Translations under genes and position numbers: made by a program
Assembly (NCBI GenBank): GCA_020051095.1
Contig: JAGVJN010000042.1
Location: forward strand, 1-64,000
DNA: 64,000 nt
Source: Pseudomonadota bacterium
GTDB lineage: Bacteria; Pseudomonadota; Gammaproteobacteria; Legionellales; Legionellaceae
Reading direction: 5' to 3'
Notes under the pieces: generated by a model
The model's input: the letters and a program-made list of their open reading frames with translations, nothing else
What the model was told of the DNA's origin: nothing
The model's database searches: none
Shown here: positions 35,940 through 44,334 of the stretch, one piece after another
Layout: every line of letters begins with the position of its first letter
How positions within the stretch are numbered: position 1 is the stretch's first letter

Positions 35940-36674
35940 ATGTTACGCAAACTTGTGAACGTTATTATCCTTGCATATTATTTTATACGCTTCTACAGTT
36001 TTTATCTGCCCGCGATATACCGAGCTAAACGAGCAGTTAGCCATGACGAGCAACAACGTGCCAGAGACATTTTATATCATAATACGACATGCAAATTGTT
36101 TAGCATGATCGATACGCGTCTTGATATCCGCGGCAATGCCAATGTTGAATCAATGGGTAGACCTGTGATCTATATCAGTAATCACCCCAGTCTATTAGAT
36201 ATTCCCGCGTTATTTCGAGCGATTAATACCAATACCCGCATGCTCTATTCATCGGATGTTTTAACCCTCCCTTTGCCCGGTTTTCGATGGATTTTAATGA
36301 CGTTCAACCACTTACCGATTGATGATAAACCTGGGGAACAACTAGAAAAAGATCTCGAGCGAGTTAATCAAGCAATGGCTAAGGGTGGGTATTATTGGGC
36401 TGCTCTCAAAAAAGGTGCAGAAAGTAAACGCCTAGCCCAGTATAAAAAATCATTGTTTCATATGGCAAAAGAGCATCAAGCATTGGTCATACCCCTATGC
36501 ATCAAAGGCAGTGATGATATTATCACCCAAGGGAAAGGTTGGTTGAATGTGCAAATTAACCGAGGTCTTTCGATTGAGTGCATGGTTTTACCTACCATTG
36601 ATGCCAATCATTATGAAGACGCCAAAGGTGTCTGGGATGCGTGTGATATGGCTATTAAAAAGGCATTAGAATAG
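35940..36674 (+). CDS. 1-acyl-sn-glycerol-3-phosphate acyltransferase-like protein
   Basis: The 244-residue membrane-associated protein is a PlsC-family acyltransferase, likely acylating a lysophosphatidic acid-type lipid. The catalytic H-x4-D motif is ISNHPSLLDIP, followed by the substrate-binding MTFNHLPIDD with a following glycine-rich block and LVIPLCIKG. The N-terminus has one hydrophobic segment (LVNVIILAYYFIRFYSFYLP). The start at 35940 is preferred over 35898 because GGAG lies seven bases upstream and the longer form runs through a non-conserved stretch. It may be the last gene of the YcaO cassette, though the function does not obviously connect. Confidence 0.85.
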   Translation: MLRKLVNVIILAYYFIRFYSFYLPAIYRAKRAVSHDEQQRARDILYHNTTCKLFSMIDTRLDIRGNANVESMGRPVIYISNHPSLLDIPALFRAINTNTRMLYSSDVLTLPLPGFRWILMTFNHLPIDDKPGEQLEKDLERVNQAMAKGGYYWAALKKGAESKRLAQYKKSLFHMAKEHQALVIPLCIKGSDDIITQGKGWLNVQINRGLSIECMVLPTIDANHYEDAKGVWDACDMAIKKALE

Positions 36675-36698
36675 GCATGGTAGTTCGCTGAGCAATAT

Positions 36699-36919
36699 GT
36701 GAACGTTTGCGTTACCGTCTGCGTTACCGAAATAGCTTGATTGAAGAAAAACTCAAATACCGGTTATTTCGCAATAAAAAATAGGATCTATCTATGAAAT
36801 CATTTTGGTTATGAAAGCATAGAAATAACCCCTGAACGTCGCCCTCCGCTTTATGCGGAGGGTCCAGGAACCGAGATGTTGGACCATTCGGTAACGCAGA
36901 CGGTAACGCAAACGTTCAC
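36699..36919. mobile_element. 221-bp element with perfect 33-bp terminal inverted repeats
   Basis: The left end (36699-36731) and right end (36887-36919) are exact reverse complements over 33 bases. The right arm consists of phased GNNNAC hexamers: GGTAAC, GCAGAC, GGTAAC, GCAAAC, GTTCAC. An internal hairpin (CCCTCCGC and GCGGAGGG, about 36843-36862) and no open reading frame lie between. It looks like a non-autonomous miniature element (MITE) or a large structured repeat. Target-site duplications are not obvious. It sits between convergent genes, a safe insertion site. Confidence 0.7.
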
Positions 36920-36956
36920 GTAAAACTATATTTGTTTTTGCGTAAGACTTTAGAAC

Positions 36957-37820
36957 TCACCCCGAATGGATAAGCAAAACATTTCCCTGCATCGTTTGTT
37001 GTAGCGGCTTTTGTCTGACTGTTAAAAACAGTTTTGCTGAGTATATCGGGTCTAACAAAAACCCTTCTTCAATGGCTGTTCGCCTCACTTCCTCTTTTGT
37101 AGCCTGATTGACTGCACCAAACGCTTTCGCAGTATGCGGATAATGGCAAATCATGTTATCCGGCTTGTAACCTAACCATTGCAAAGCTTTCTGGCGGAAA
37201 ATCAGCTCATCATCCGCCATTAATATCACCTGGAGTTGGGCAGGGTGGTGGTGCTGTTTTAGCCAATGGGCTAACGCTATTGCTGAAAACCCGGTTCCAG
37301 CATCCATGACAATATGATTAAATTGAATGCCTGCTTCTTCTTCATTTCGCAGGATATCATCACCTAACGTCATTGCTCCCTCGAAGGCTTGCGCCACAGC
37401 AGCCCCTTCACAAAGAACAAAACAGCGCTGTTTACTTTCTGATTGGAGGCGTTTGGCATAATCGTCCACCGCCAACCATTGATCACGGTCAATCCAACAA
37501 ATGTCCTGCTCGTTGAGAAATAATCGAGAAGCACTAAAATTGCCTTGGTTTAAATGACTCCAGGGTTTTAATAATAAAGCGGTGACATCAAGTCGATGCT
37601 CCCTTGCTATTTGCAAGGCAGCTAATAAATTATTAGATTGAGGACCAGCAATAATGATTAATCGTTGAATGTTATTACTTGATAAATAGGGAATGATACT
37701 TTGATACTTTCGCAACTTATTGCCTCGAATAGCACCCGATAATTCATCCTCGCGTTTCACATACCATCCCTTAGGAAAATTGTTCAACGAATGGATTCTG
37801 CTATGTAAGATTGCCATCAT
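36957..37820 (-). CDS. PLP-dependent D-cysteine desulfhydrase / ACC deaminase-like protein
   Basis: The 287-residue protein belongs to the fold-II PLP family that includes D-cysteine desulfhydrase and ACC deaminase. The PLP lysine lies in the signature REDELSGAIRGNKLRKY, the substrate loop is IIAGPQSNNLLAALQIARE, and a phosphate-binding-like VMDAGTGFSAIALAHWL follows. It is shorter than typical members (~330 residues), lacks part of the N-terminal region, and ends at LLIHSG where the family usually has a HSGG or HTGG block plus a short helix; it may be a shorter subtype or C-terminally trimmed. Its activity is not certain. Confidence 0.82.
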   Translation of the reverse strand: MMAILHSRIHSLNNFPKGWYVKREDELSGAIRGNKLRKYQSIIPYLSSNNIQRLIIIAGPQSNNLLAALQIAREHRLDVTALLLKPWSHLNQGNFSASRLFLNEQDICWIDRDQWLAVDDYAKRLQSESKQRCFVLCEGAAVAQAFEGAMTLGDDILRNEEEAGIQFNHIVMDAGTGFSAIALAHWLKQHHHPAQLQVILMADDELIFRQKALQWLGYKPDNMICHYPHTAKAFGAVNQATKEEVRRTAIEEGFLLDPIYSAKLFLTVRQKPLQQTMQGNVLLIHSG

Positions 37821-37887
37821 ATCCAGTCAATTTGTCATACCATAGTATTTATTGTAAATAAATGAAGACAATTTACCCAACGATTTG

Positions 37888-37901
37888 TAAGAAATATCTC
37901 A
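37888..37901 (+). promoter_or_regulatory. LetA/GacA-type upstream activating site
   Basis: TAAGAAATATCTCA matches the LetA box TNAGAAATTTCTNA known upstream of the Legionella rsmY and rsmZ genes at every position but one. It stands about 80-95 bases before the likely transcription start of the GGA-rich RNA at 37983-38185. Together they suggest two-component activation of the RNA. Confidence 0.75.
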
Positions 37902-37982
37902 AAAAAATTGACGAAAATAGCTTTTTTGTTGGCAACCATTGATAGCATAAAAAGTTATCTCATTGTATTTTATAATAATTTT

Positions 37983-38185
37983 AAAATCTTTTCGAAAAAA
38001 TCTATCTACAATGCTTATTTTTTGGTATTGCAATCACAAAAAGGAGTTGATATCTTGGAACTGAGATTACAAGAAGTAATCCAGCAAAAGGAACTTGAAA
38101 TCATACGGATTTGATTGGATTAAGGAAGATCAAGGACAGGATGTCCAGGATGACTGTAAAAGCCGGGCTTAGCCCGGCTTTTTTT
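37983..38185 (+). ncRNA. CsrA-sequestering small RNA (RsmY/RsmZ/CsrB type)
   Basis: From 38043 to 38150 there are nine GGA triplets in 108 bases, many in the form AGGA, CGGA or TGGA. One, at 38134-38146, is GGACAGGATGTCC, a small stem that shows GGA in the loop and closely matches the CsrA high-affinity consensus. A strong intrinsic terminator follows at 38161-38185, and a LetA-like box lies upstream. A TATAAT at 37971-37976 suggests a start near 37983; another -10-like TACAAT at 38007-38012 would start it near 38019. Such RNAs bind CsrA and release its targets, here probably controlling the phase switch typical of Legionellales. No symbol is given because Y, Z and X forms cannot be told apart. 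Confidence 0.82.
38161..38185 (+). terminator. Intrinsic terminator of the GGA-rich RNA
   Basis: A GC-rich 8-bp stem, AGCCGGGC pairing with GCCCGGCT around a TTA loop, is followed by a run of T. It is one of the clearest terminators in the window and defines the RNA's 3' end near 38185. Confidence 0.92.
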
Positions 38186-38382
38186 GATCTCCTTCTCAAC
38201 CAATTCTGACCATAGGAATTCGCTAACCAATTTAGAGCAACACCCAAGCCTTGAGAAAATATAAAAATCACTTTTCCTCATTGCTGTACTTTTTGATAAA
38301 AATTGAGCTCTTTTTATTCCGAATTCTTAAGCTTTTGTTAAGGTTTCTTCGATATACTGCCAACAAATATCGAGGGAGTTTT

Positions 38383-38826
38383 ATGAATATTTTAATCGTT
38401 GATGATAATGCATTTGGAGCCTACTGTTTAAGTAGATTGCTAAGCTTAGTAAACGCTGACGTGAGCATCTCCATCGTTCATAATTCTCAAGCTGCACTCT
38501 CCGCCATCGAAACCAGGCAGCCTGATTGGGTAGTTTTAGATGGTGACTTGCAAGCTGGGGATGGCATTTATTGCAATGGCCCAGCCTTACTTGACTGTAT
38601 TTGGTCAGTCTATCCAGATATATCTGCCGTTGTATGGACCGATTCTGATGCTATGCGTTTAAAATTTGCCGAAGTATTCGATCGTTATAATAAACCGTTT
38701 ACCGAAGATTATTGCTGGCCCAAAATGGTTAAGCAGAATCGAATTCGACGTTTATTCCAAATTCACCAAAATGCGTTTGCGCCAGGACACAGTGATTGGT
38801 ATAGCGTTAAACATGCTCAAGAATAA
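38383..38826 (+). CDS. Single-domain response regulator (receiver)
   Basis: The 147-residue protein is a stand-alone receiver domain: the acidic pair Asp7-Asp8 (ILIVDDNA), phosphoacceptor Asp53 in VVLDGDLQ, and the later Thr/Ser and Lys regions (VVWTDSD, NKPFTED). It has no output domain. The start at 38383 is supported by GAGGGAG seven bases upstream; the longer frame to 38251 begins in a hydrophobic, non-family stretch. It lies next to the GGA-rich RNA, but whether it is functionally linked is unknown. Confidence 0.85.
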   Translation: MNILIVDDNAFGAYCLSRLLSLVNADVSISIVHNSQAALSAIETRQPDWVVLDGDLQAGDGIYCNGPALLDCIWSVYPDISAVVWTDSDAMRLKFAEVFDRYNKPFTEDYCWPKMVKQNRIRRLFQIHQNAFAPGHSDWYSVKHAQE

Positions 38827-38860
38827 ATGCTAGGTGTGTCCTCGATCAGGTTTTTTACTT

Positions 38861-38998
38861 TGTACCGGACAACTCCTAAAAAAAAGCCGTCTTTGCGAAC
38901 GTAGTGAAGTAATGCAGAACAGATTTCTGTTCGGAGATCGAACTGGATTGCTTCGCAAAGCTCGCAACGACAGTGCTTTTAAGAAATTGTCCGATACA
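38861..38998. repeat. 138-bp dispersed repeat, copy A
   Basis: This segment and copy B at 49118-49255 are the same length and highly similar. Imperfect outer inverted repeats (TGTACCGGACAA and TTGTCCGATACA) enclose an inner pair with GCGAACGTAGTGAAG and GGATTGCTTCGC arms. It resembles the family of GCGAGCGAAGCGAAGCAATCC palindromes found in many genomes. Apparent reading frames inside it (for example 38834-39097) are shadows. It occupies most of the 360-base gap before the ketoacyl synthase gene. Confidence 0.8.
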
Positions 38999-39188
38999 GA
39001 GTTTTTTTTGTCCCATGCGCCTGTTAATATTGATTATTGCTTGCATCACCGCCCCTTTCCCGCTACCCTAGCATCAACGCTCAAGATTAAGCGTTAAGGA
39101 TTTACTTAAAACGCAAAAAACGATTCATATCAAAGAAGTTAGCGTTTTATGCACTATTTTAGGAATATTTAAGAAGAAAGAGGGAAGC

Positions 39189-40418
39189 ATGCATAAACGT
39201 GTCGTCGTGACAGGCATGGGCATTTTATCATCCATTGGACAGGATATTCCATCCTTTTGGCAAGCAGCTATATCAGGACAATCTGGCATTAAGCATTTAA
39301 CCCAAATTGATGTTTCAAATTACCCGACACGTATCGGCGGTGAAATAGGCCCCATTACGGATGAACAATTGCCCCACATTGAAAAGCGCCAACGATTTAC
39401 TCGGGTTGCACAATATGCCATTTATTGCTTGGAACAGGCATTGCAACAAGCCAAATTGGATACATCGATTCGTCAATCGGCGGGTATATATATGGGTACC
39501 GGCTGGGGTGGCACGCCCGAAATCGAATCCGGTTTCAAAGACTACTTTCTTCATGGCTGGAAAAAAATTCCACCCATGTCTGTCATAAAAGGAATGCCCA
39601 ACTCAATAACCAACCATCTTGCCATGTTATATGATATCCAGGGTCCAAACATGACCCTATCCAATGCCTGTATTTCTTCCGCTGAAGCAATTGGTGTTGG
39701 CTTTGAGAATATTCAACGGGGTAAAATCAGTACCGCTATCTGTGGGGGTTCTGAATCACTCCTTTGGGCCAGTGTTTTAGGCGCATGGTGTCGGTTAAAG
39801 GTGATGTCTACCCAAAATGAACATCCTCAAAAAAGCTGCCGCCCTTTTGATGCGAATCGGGACGGGATGGTGATAGCAGATGGCGCTGGCGTTATGATAT
39901 TAGAGGAGTTGGAGCAAGCTCGCGCCAGGGGCGCGCATATTTATGCTGAAATCATTGGCTTTGGTCAGAGTTGTGATGCACATCACATTACCGCACCCAA
40001 ATCGGAAGGACAAGCAGCCGCCATCGAAGCCGCCTTAAACCAAGCAAGAGTTAGCCCCAACGACATCCAATATATAAACGCGCATGGGACTGCTACCAAA
40101 TTAAATGACCTGACAGAAACACAAACAATCAAGCATGTGTTTGGGAATCGAGCCTACCAAATTCCCATTACAGCGCAGAAAAGTATGACAGGTCATGCCA
40201 TAGGAGCCGCAGGCGTCTTAGAAATTATCACAACGTGTTTGGCCATCGAAAATGGCATCCTACCGCCAACGATAAATCTTGATAACCCGGATGAGCAATG
40301 CGACCTTGACTACATTCCCCATCAAGCAAGACATAAACAGATAGACATTGCCTTATCCAACCACTTTGCCTTCGGAGGGGCGAATGCGGCACTCATTTTA
40401 CAGCGATTTTTCCAGTGA
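39189..40418 (+). CDS. Beta-ketoacyl-ACP synthase (FabF/KAS II type)
   Basis: The 409-residue enzyme extends acyl chains by condensing malonyl-ACP. The catalytic triad is Cys in SNACISSAEAIG, His in NAHGTATKLND and His in GHAIGAAG, plus the terminal SNHFAFGGANAAL. The N-terminus RVVVTGMGILSSIG is typical. AGGGA lies six bases before the start. It is not next to other fab genes; it may be a second KAS with a special role, for example in lipid or LPS acyl chains, given that lpxD follows. Confidence 0.9.
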   Translation: MHKRVVVTGMGILSSIGQDIPSFWQAAISGQSGIKHLTQIDVSNYPTRIGGEIGPITDEQLPHIEKRQRFTRVAQYAIYCLEQALQQAKLDTSIRQSAGIYMGTGWGGTPEIESGFKDYFLHGWKKIPPMSVIKGMPNSITNHLAMLYDIQGPNMTLSNACISSAEAIGVGFENIQRGKISTAICGGSESLLWASVLGAWCRLKVMSTQNEHPQKSCRPFDANRDGMVIADGAGVMILEELEQARARGAHIYAEIIGFGQSCDAHHITAPKSEGQAAAIEAALNQARVSPNDIQYINAHGTATKLNDLTETQTIKHVFGNRAYQIPITAQKSMTGHAIGAAGVLEIITTCLAIENGILPPTINLDNPDEQCDLDYIPHQARHKQIDIALSNHFAFGGANAALILQRFFQ

Positions 40419-40517
40419 TAGTACTGGATTTAAATGGGATGAGGACACTCCCTAATACAAATATAAATAAAAATCCGGTATAATCGCCTGATTTATACTT
40501 TATACCTGAGAAAATAT

Positions 40518-41564
40518 ATGGCCATAACGTTAGCACAATTAGCAGAATATTTAGGAGGAACGGTTATTGGTGATGCGACCACTGAATTGTTGGGCATATC
40601 ACCGCTTGATGAAATTCAAGTGAATACGTTGGTCTACGCTAAAGATGCAAACGCCGTTGCCTTAGTGGAAAAGTCTGAAGCAGCGGCCATCCTAGTCAAT
40701 AATAATTGTCAATCTTCCATCAAACCTTGCATACAAGTTTCTGATCCATTTCATGCTTTTACTCAGATCATTGCCTACGTTTATCCGACCTTAGAAGAAG
40801 AGCCAGGCATCCATCCCACGGCTGTCATAGCTGATAATGTCAGTATCGGCAAGCTTGTGCACATTGGTCCCTATGTTACAATTGGTTCTGGGTCAGTTAT
40901 TGGCGATAAATGTATTATTCACGCCCACGCATCCATAGGGCAACAAGTCGTATTAGGTAATCATTGCGTCATTCATCCCCATGTCACCATATATAATCAG
41001 TGTCGATTGCACAATGAAGTCATTGTCCATGCATCCAGTGTTATTGGCTGTGATGGGTTTGGCTATCGTTTTCATGAGGGTAAGCACGAGAAAATCCCGC
41101 ACGTTGGTCATGTTGCCATTGAAGACCATGTTGAAATTGGCGCTAACACCGTGATTGATCGAGCTACCTTAGGCGCGACCGTCATCGGACAAGGAAGCAA
41201 AATTGATAATTTAGTACAGGTTGCTCACTCCGTTAAACTTGGAAAAAACAATATTTTATGTGCTTTTACTGGGATAGCAGGCAGCTGTAACACAGGCAAT
41301 AATGTTGTCTTTGCTGCCAATGTCGGTGTCAGTGACCACGTTACCATTGAAGATGGCGTCACCTTAGGTGCCCGCACAGGCGTTGCTCCGAATAAAATTC
41401 TCAAAGCGAATCAAGTCTATCTTGGTAATCCTGCACGACCTAAAGATAAATTCATTAATCAAGAAATGGAAAATAAACGCATTCCAGCAATGCGGAAAAA
41501 AATCGAACAACTCGAAGAACAACTGAAAAAACTCGCCCAGGCAATGGAGCAAATGGAGGTTTAG
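40518..41564 (+). CDS. lpxD: UDP-3-O-acylglucosamine N-acyltransferase
   Basis: LpxD (348 residues) adds the N-linked acyl chain in lipid A synthesis. After an N-terminal uridine-binding domain (AQLAEYLGGTVIGDATTELLGISPL) comes the left-handed beta-helix with hexapeptide repeats (IHPTAVIADNVSIGKLVHIG, VIGDKCIIHAHASIG), the catalytic His region NTVIDRATLG and AHSVKLGKNNIL, and the C-terminal helical EQLEEQLKKLAQAMEQMEV. It ends two bases before polA. It lies outside the usual bamA-lpxD-fabZ cluster; Legionellales may have two copies. Confidence 0.93.
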   Translation: MAITLAQLAEYLGGTVIGDATTELLGISPLDEIQVNTLVYAKDANAVALVEKSEAAAILVNNNCQSSIKPCIQVSDPFHAFTQIIAYVYPTLEEEPGIHPTAVIADNVSIGKLVHIGPYVTIGSGSVIGDKCIIHAHASIGQQVVLGNHCVIHPHVTIYNQCRLHNEVIVHASSVIGCDGFGYRFHEGKHEKIPHVGHVAIEDHVEIGANTVIDRATLGATVIGQGSKIDNLVQVAHSVKLGKNNILCAFTGIAGSCNTGNNVVFAANVGVSDHVTIEDGVTLGARTGVAPNKILKANQVYLGNPARPKDKFINQEMENKRIPAMRKKIEQLEEQLKKLAQAMEQMEV

Positions 41565-41566
41565 CC

Positions 41567-44254
41567 ATGGCGTCAAGCCCTTTGATTTTAGTCGATGGAT
41601 CGTCTTATTTTTTTCGTGCCTTTCATGCGTTACCACCACTGACAAACTCAAAAGGCCAACCCACAGGGGCAATTTATGGGGTCGCCAATATGGTGAAACG
41701 GTTGATTAAAGATTATCAACCCGAAAAAATTGCTGTCATATTTGATGCAAAAGGAAAGACCTTTCGCGATGATCTCTATCCACAATATAAAGCCAATCGC
41801 CCCCCTATGCCGGACGAATTATCCAGCCAGTTTCAACCTTTATACGATTTGCTAAGTGCGATGGGGTTACCATTAATCATGGAACCGGGCGTTGAAGCCG
41901 ATGATGTCATAGGGACATTGGCATCCCAAGCAAAATCAAAAGGAATTAATGTGGTCATCTCCACCGGGGATAAAGACATTGCTCAGTTAGTGAATCATCA
42001 AGTGACGCTTATCAATACAATGACCGATAAAATGCTTGATGAGGCAGGTGTGATTGAAAAATTTGGCGTCAAAGCCAATCAAATGATTGATTATCTAACG
42101 TTGGTAGGCGATAACGTTGATAATATACCCGGCGTCCCTAAATGCGGTCCTAAAACCGCTGCTAAGTGGCTAGGAGAATATGAAAGCTTGGATAATTTAA
42201 TCGCACATGCCGATGAGATTGGTGGCAAAATTGGCGAATACTTGCGAGAAAGCATTCCCAAGCTACCTTTGTCAAAGCAGCTAGTGACCATCAAATGCGA
42301 TGTTAATTTACCTTTTGACATAGATGATCTGACGCCTGGCCAAGCCGATGAAGCAAAGCTCATAGAAATGCTCAAAGAATTTGAATTTAAAACATGGCTT
42401 AAATCCATGCTCGAACAACAGGCAGATAATGCTTCGGAAGAAACCATTTCTCAAAACGCTAACTATCATATCATCCATGATAAAACCGCTTTTGATAGCT
42501 TGTTAACTCGTCTACAACACGCCAACTTGTTCTCATTTGACACAGAAACAACGGATTTAGCCGCGATTAATGCGGAATTAGTCGGCATGTCCTTCGCTAT
42601 TCAAACCGGGGAGGCTTTTTATATTCCTCTAGCCCATATTGATTATCAACCTCAACTGAATCGAGATGACGTATTAGCCGCCCTAAAACCAATCCTTGAG
42701 GATAAAACCATTAAAAAGGTGGGACAAAATCTCAAGTACGATTACAACGTGATGAAAAATTATGACATCACCCTTCAAGGTATTGCTTATGACACGATGC
42801 TCGAGTCCTATATCATTGACAGTAGTGCATCGCGCCATGATATGGATAGTTTATCGTTAAAATACCTTGGCCATAAAACAATCAGCTTTGAAGACATTGC
42901 TGGAAAAGGGGTAAAACAACTGCGTTTTGACCAAATTTCTGTGGACAAAGCCGCCCCCTATGCAGCAGAAGATGCGGATATCACCTTGCAATTGCATCAG
43001 GTATTAAGTGCAAAATTAGACGACAAATTGAAATCGGTGTTGCTTGATATTGAAATGCCTCTATTAACCGTACTCGCTGAAATGGAACGAAAAGGGGTTT
43101 CCATTGACTTAGATGTGCTTGAAAAGCAAGGCCATCGCCTAAAAAAACAAATCGAAGCACTTGAAGTAGAAGCTGTCGAATTAGCCGGCCATCCTTTTAA
43201 TTTAAACTCACCTAAGCAATTGCAAGAAATTTTATTTGATGAACTAAAATTACCCATCATCAGCAAAACACCCAAAGGCCAAGCGTCTACCGCTGAATCC
43301 GTACTGCAAGAGCTCGGCCATGAGTATCGGCTACCTGCAGTCATTCTAGCCTATCGAAGTTTATCTAAGTTAGTATCCACTTATATTGACGCGCTCCCCA
43401 AACGGGTTAACCCAAAAACCCATCGCGTCCATACTTCCTATAACCAAGCGGTGACTGCAACGGGCCGCTTATCGTCGAGTGAACCCAATTTACAAAATAT
43501 CCCCGTTCGCAGCGAAGAAGGCCGTGCAATTCGTCAAGCATTCATTGCCCCGCCAGGCAAACTTTTGGTTGCTGCCGATTATTCCCAGATTGAATTACGC
43601 ATCATGGCACATTTGTCCAAAGATGAGAGTTTATTAAATGCCTTTAAGCAAGGGTGGGACATCCACGCAGCCACTGCCAGTGAAATCTTTCATATACCAC
43701 TTGACCAAGTCACATCGGATCACCGGCGCAAAGCAAAAGCGGTGAATTTTGGTTTAATCTATGGCATGTCATCTTTTGGTTTAGCCAGACAAATTGATGT
43801 TGACCGACAAGAAGCGCAACACTATATTGAAACCTATTTTAAACGCTATCCCGGTGTCAAACGTTACATGGATGAAACAAGAGCCAAAGCGCATGACCTA
43901 GGCTATGTCGAAACAATCTTTGGGCGACGCTTGTATTTACCCGAAATCAACAGCCGAAATGGCATGCGCCGCAAAGCAGCCGAAAGGACTGCCATCAACG
44001 CCCCCATGCAAGGCACTGCAGCGGATATTATCAAAAAAGCCATGCTCTCCATTGCCAATTGGCAACAAACGCAAAGCCCCTCTTATGCATCAATGATCAT
44101 GCAAGTGCATGACGAATTGGTTTTTGAAGTATCAATCGATAGCTTAGAGAAAGCGAATAAGGAAATTCGCCAGCACATGGAGCACACCGTTGAATTATCT
44201 GTGCCACTGGTCGTATCCATTGGTTCAGGGCAAAACTGGGATGAAGCACATTGA
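41567..44254 (+). CDS. polA: DNA polymerase I
   Basis: The 895-residue protein has all three parts: 5'-3' exonuclease (residues ~1-290, LVDGSSYFFRAFHALPPLTN, GDKDIAQLV, LVGDNVDNIPGVPKCGPKTA), 3'-5' exonuclease (residues ~310-500, FSFDTETTDLAAIN, GQNLKYDYNVMKN), and the polymerase (YNQAVTATGRLSSSEPNLQNIP, VAADYSQIELRIMAH, RRKAKAVNFGLIYGMS, MQVHDELVFEV). The DEDD proofreading residues look present. It overlaps no neighbour but follows lpxD by two bases. Confidence 0.98.
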   Translation: MASSPLILVDGSSYFFRAFHALPPLTNSKGQPTGAIYGVANMVKRLIKDYQPEKIAVIFDAKGKTFRDDLYPQYKANRPPMPDELSSQFQPLYDLLSAMGLPLIMEPGVEADDVIGTLASQAKSKGINVVISTGDKDIAQLVNHQVTLINTMTDKMLDEAGVIEKFGVKANQMIDYLTLVGDNVDNIPGVPKCGPKTAAKWLGEYESLDNLIAHADEIGGKIGEYLRESIPKLPLSKQLVTIKCDVNLPFDIDDLTPGQADEAKLIEMLKEFEFKTWLKSMLEQQADNASEETISQNANYHIIHDKTAFDSLLTRLQHANLFSFDTETTDLAAINAELVGMSFAIQTGEAFYIPLAHIDYQPQLNRDDVLAALKPILEDKTIKKVGQNLKYDYNVMKNYDITLQGIAYDTMLESYIIDSSASRHDMDSLSLKYLGHKTISFEDIAGKGVKQLRFDQISVDKAAPYAAEDADITLQLHQVLSAKLDDKLKSVLLDIEMPLLTVLAEMERKGVSIDLDVLEKQGHRLKKQIEALEVEAVELAGHPFNLNSPKQLQEILFDELKLPIISKTPKGQASTAESVLQELGHEYRLPAVILAYRSLSKLVSTYIDALPKRVNPKTHRVHTSYNQAVTATGRLSSSEPNLQNIPVRSEEGRAIRQAFIAPPGKLLVAADYSQIELRIMAHLSKDESLLNAFKQGWDIHAATASEIFHIPLDQVTSDHRRKAKAVNFGLIYGMSSFGLARQIDVDRQEAQHYIETYFKRYPGVKRYMDETRAKAHDLGYVETIFGRRLYLPEINSRNGMRRKAAERTAINAPMQGTAADIIKKAMLSIANWQQTQSPSYASMIMQVHDELVFEVSIDSLEKANKEIRQHMEHTVELSVPLVVSIGSGQNWDEAH

Positions 44255-44334
44255 TCTATTCTTGTATCTTATCGAATATTCAAATCACCGCTAATATCTA
44301 CTTCTCATAATTGATCTAGACAGATCATTATCTC

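Noticed and set aside
37908-38114. A 68-residue reading frame across the GGA-rich region.
   Set aside because: It has no ribosome site at its start, its N-terminal half is AT-driven (Ile, Phe, Lys, Tyr, Ser), and the region fits a Csr-binding RNA with its own terminator much better. A 19-residue TTG peptide from 38056 after AAGGAG is possible but unproven.
38834-39097. An 87-residue reading frame before the ketoacyl synthase.
   Set aside because: It lies across the 138-bp repeat (copy A) and has no family or ribosome-site support.
39189-40418. Ketoacyl synthase as part of a polyketide or RiPP cluster with the YcaO genes.
   Set aside because: It is about 3 kb away, has a standard FabF sequence, and no acyltransferase, carrier or ketoreductase domain gene lies next to it.
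44312-44327. Short hairpin TGATCT-AGATCA after polA as a terminator.
   Set aside because: The stem is only six AT-rich pairs with no T-run, so it is not listed.
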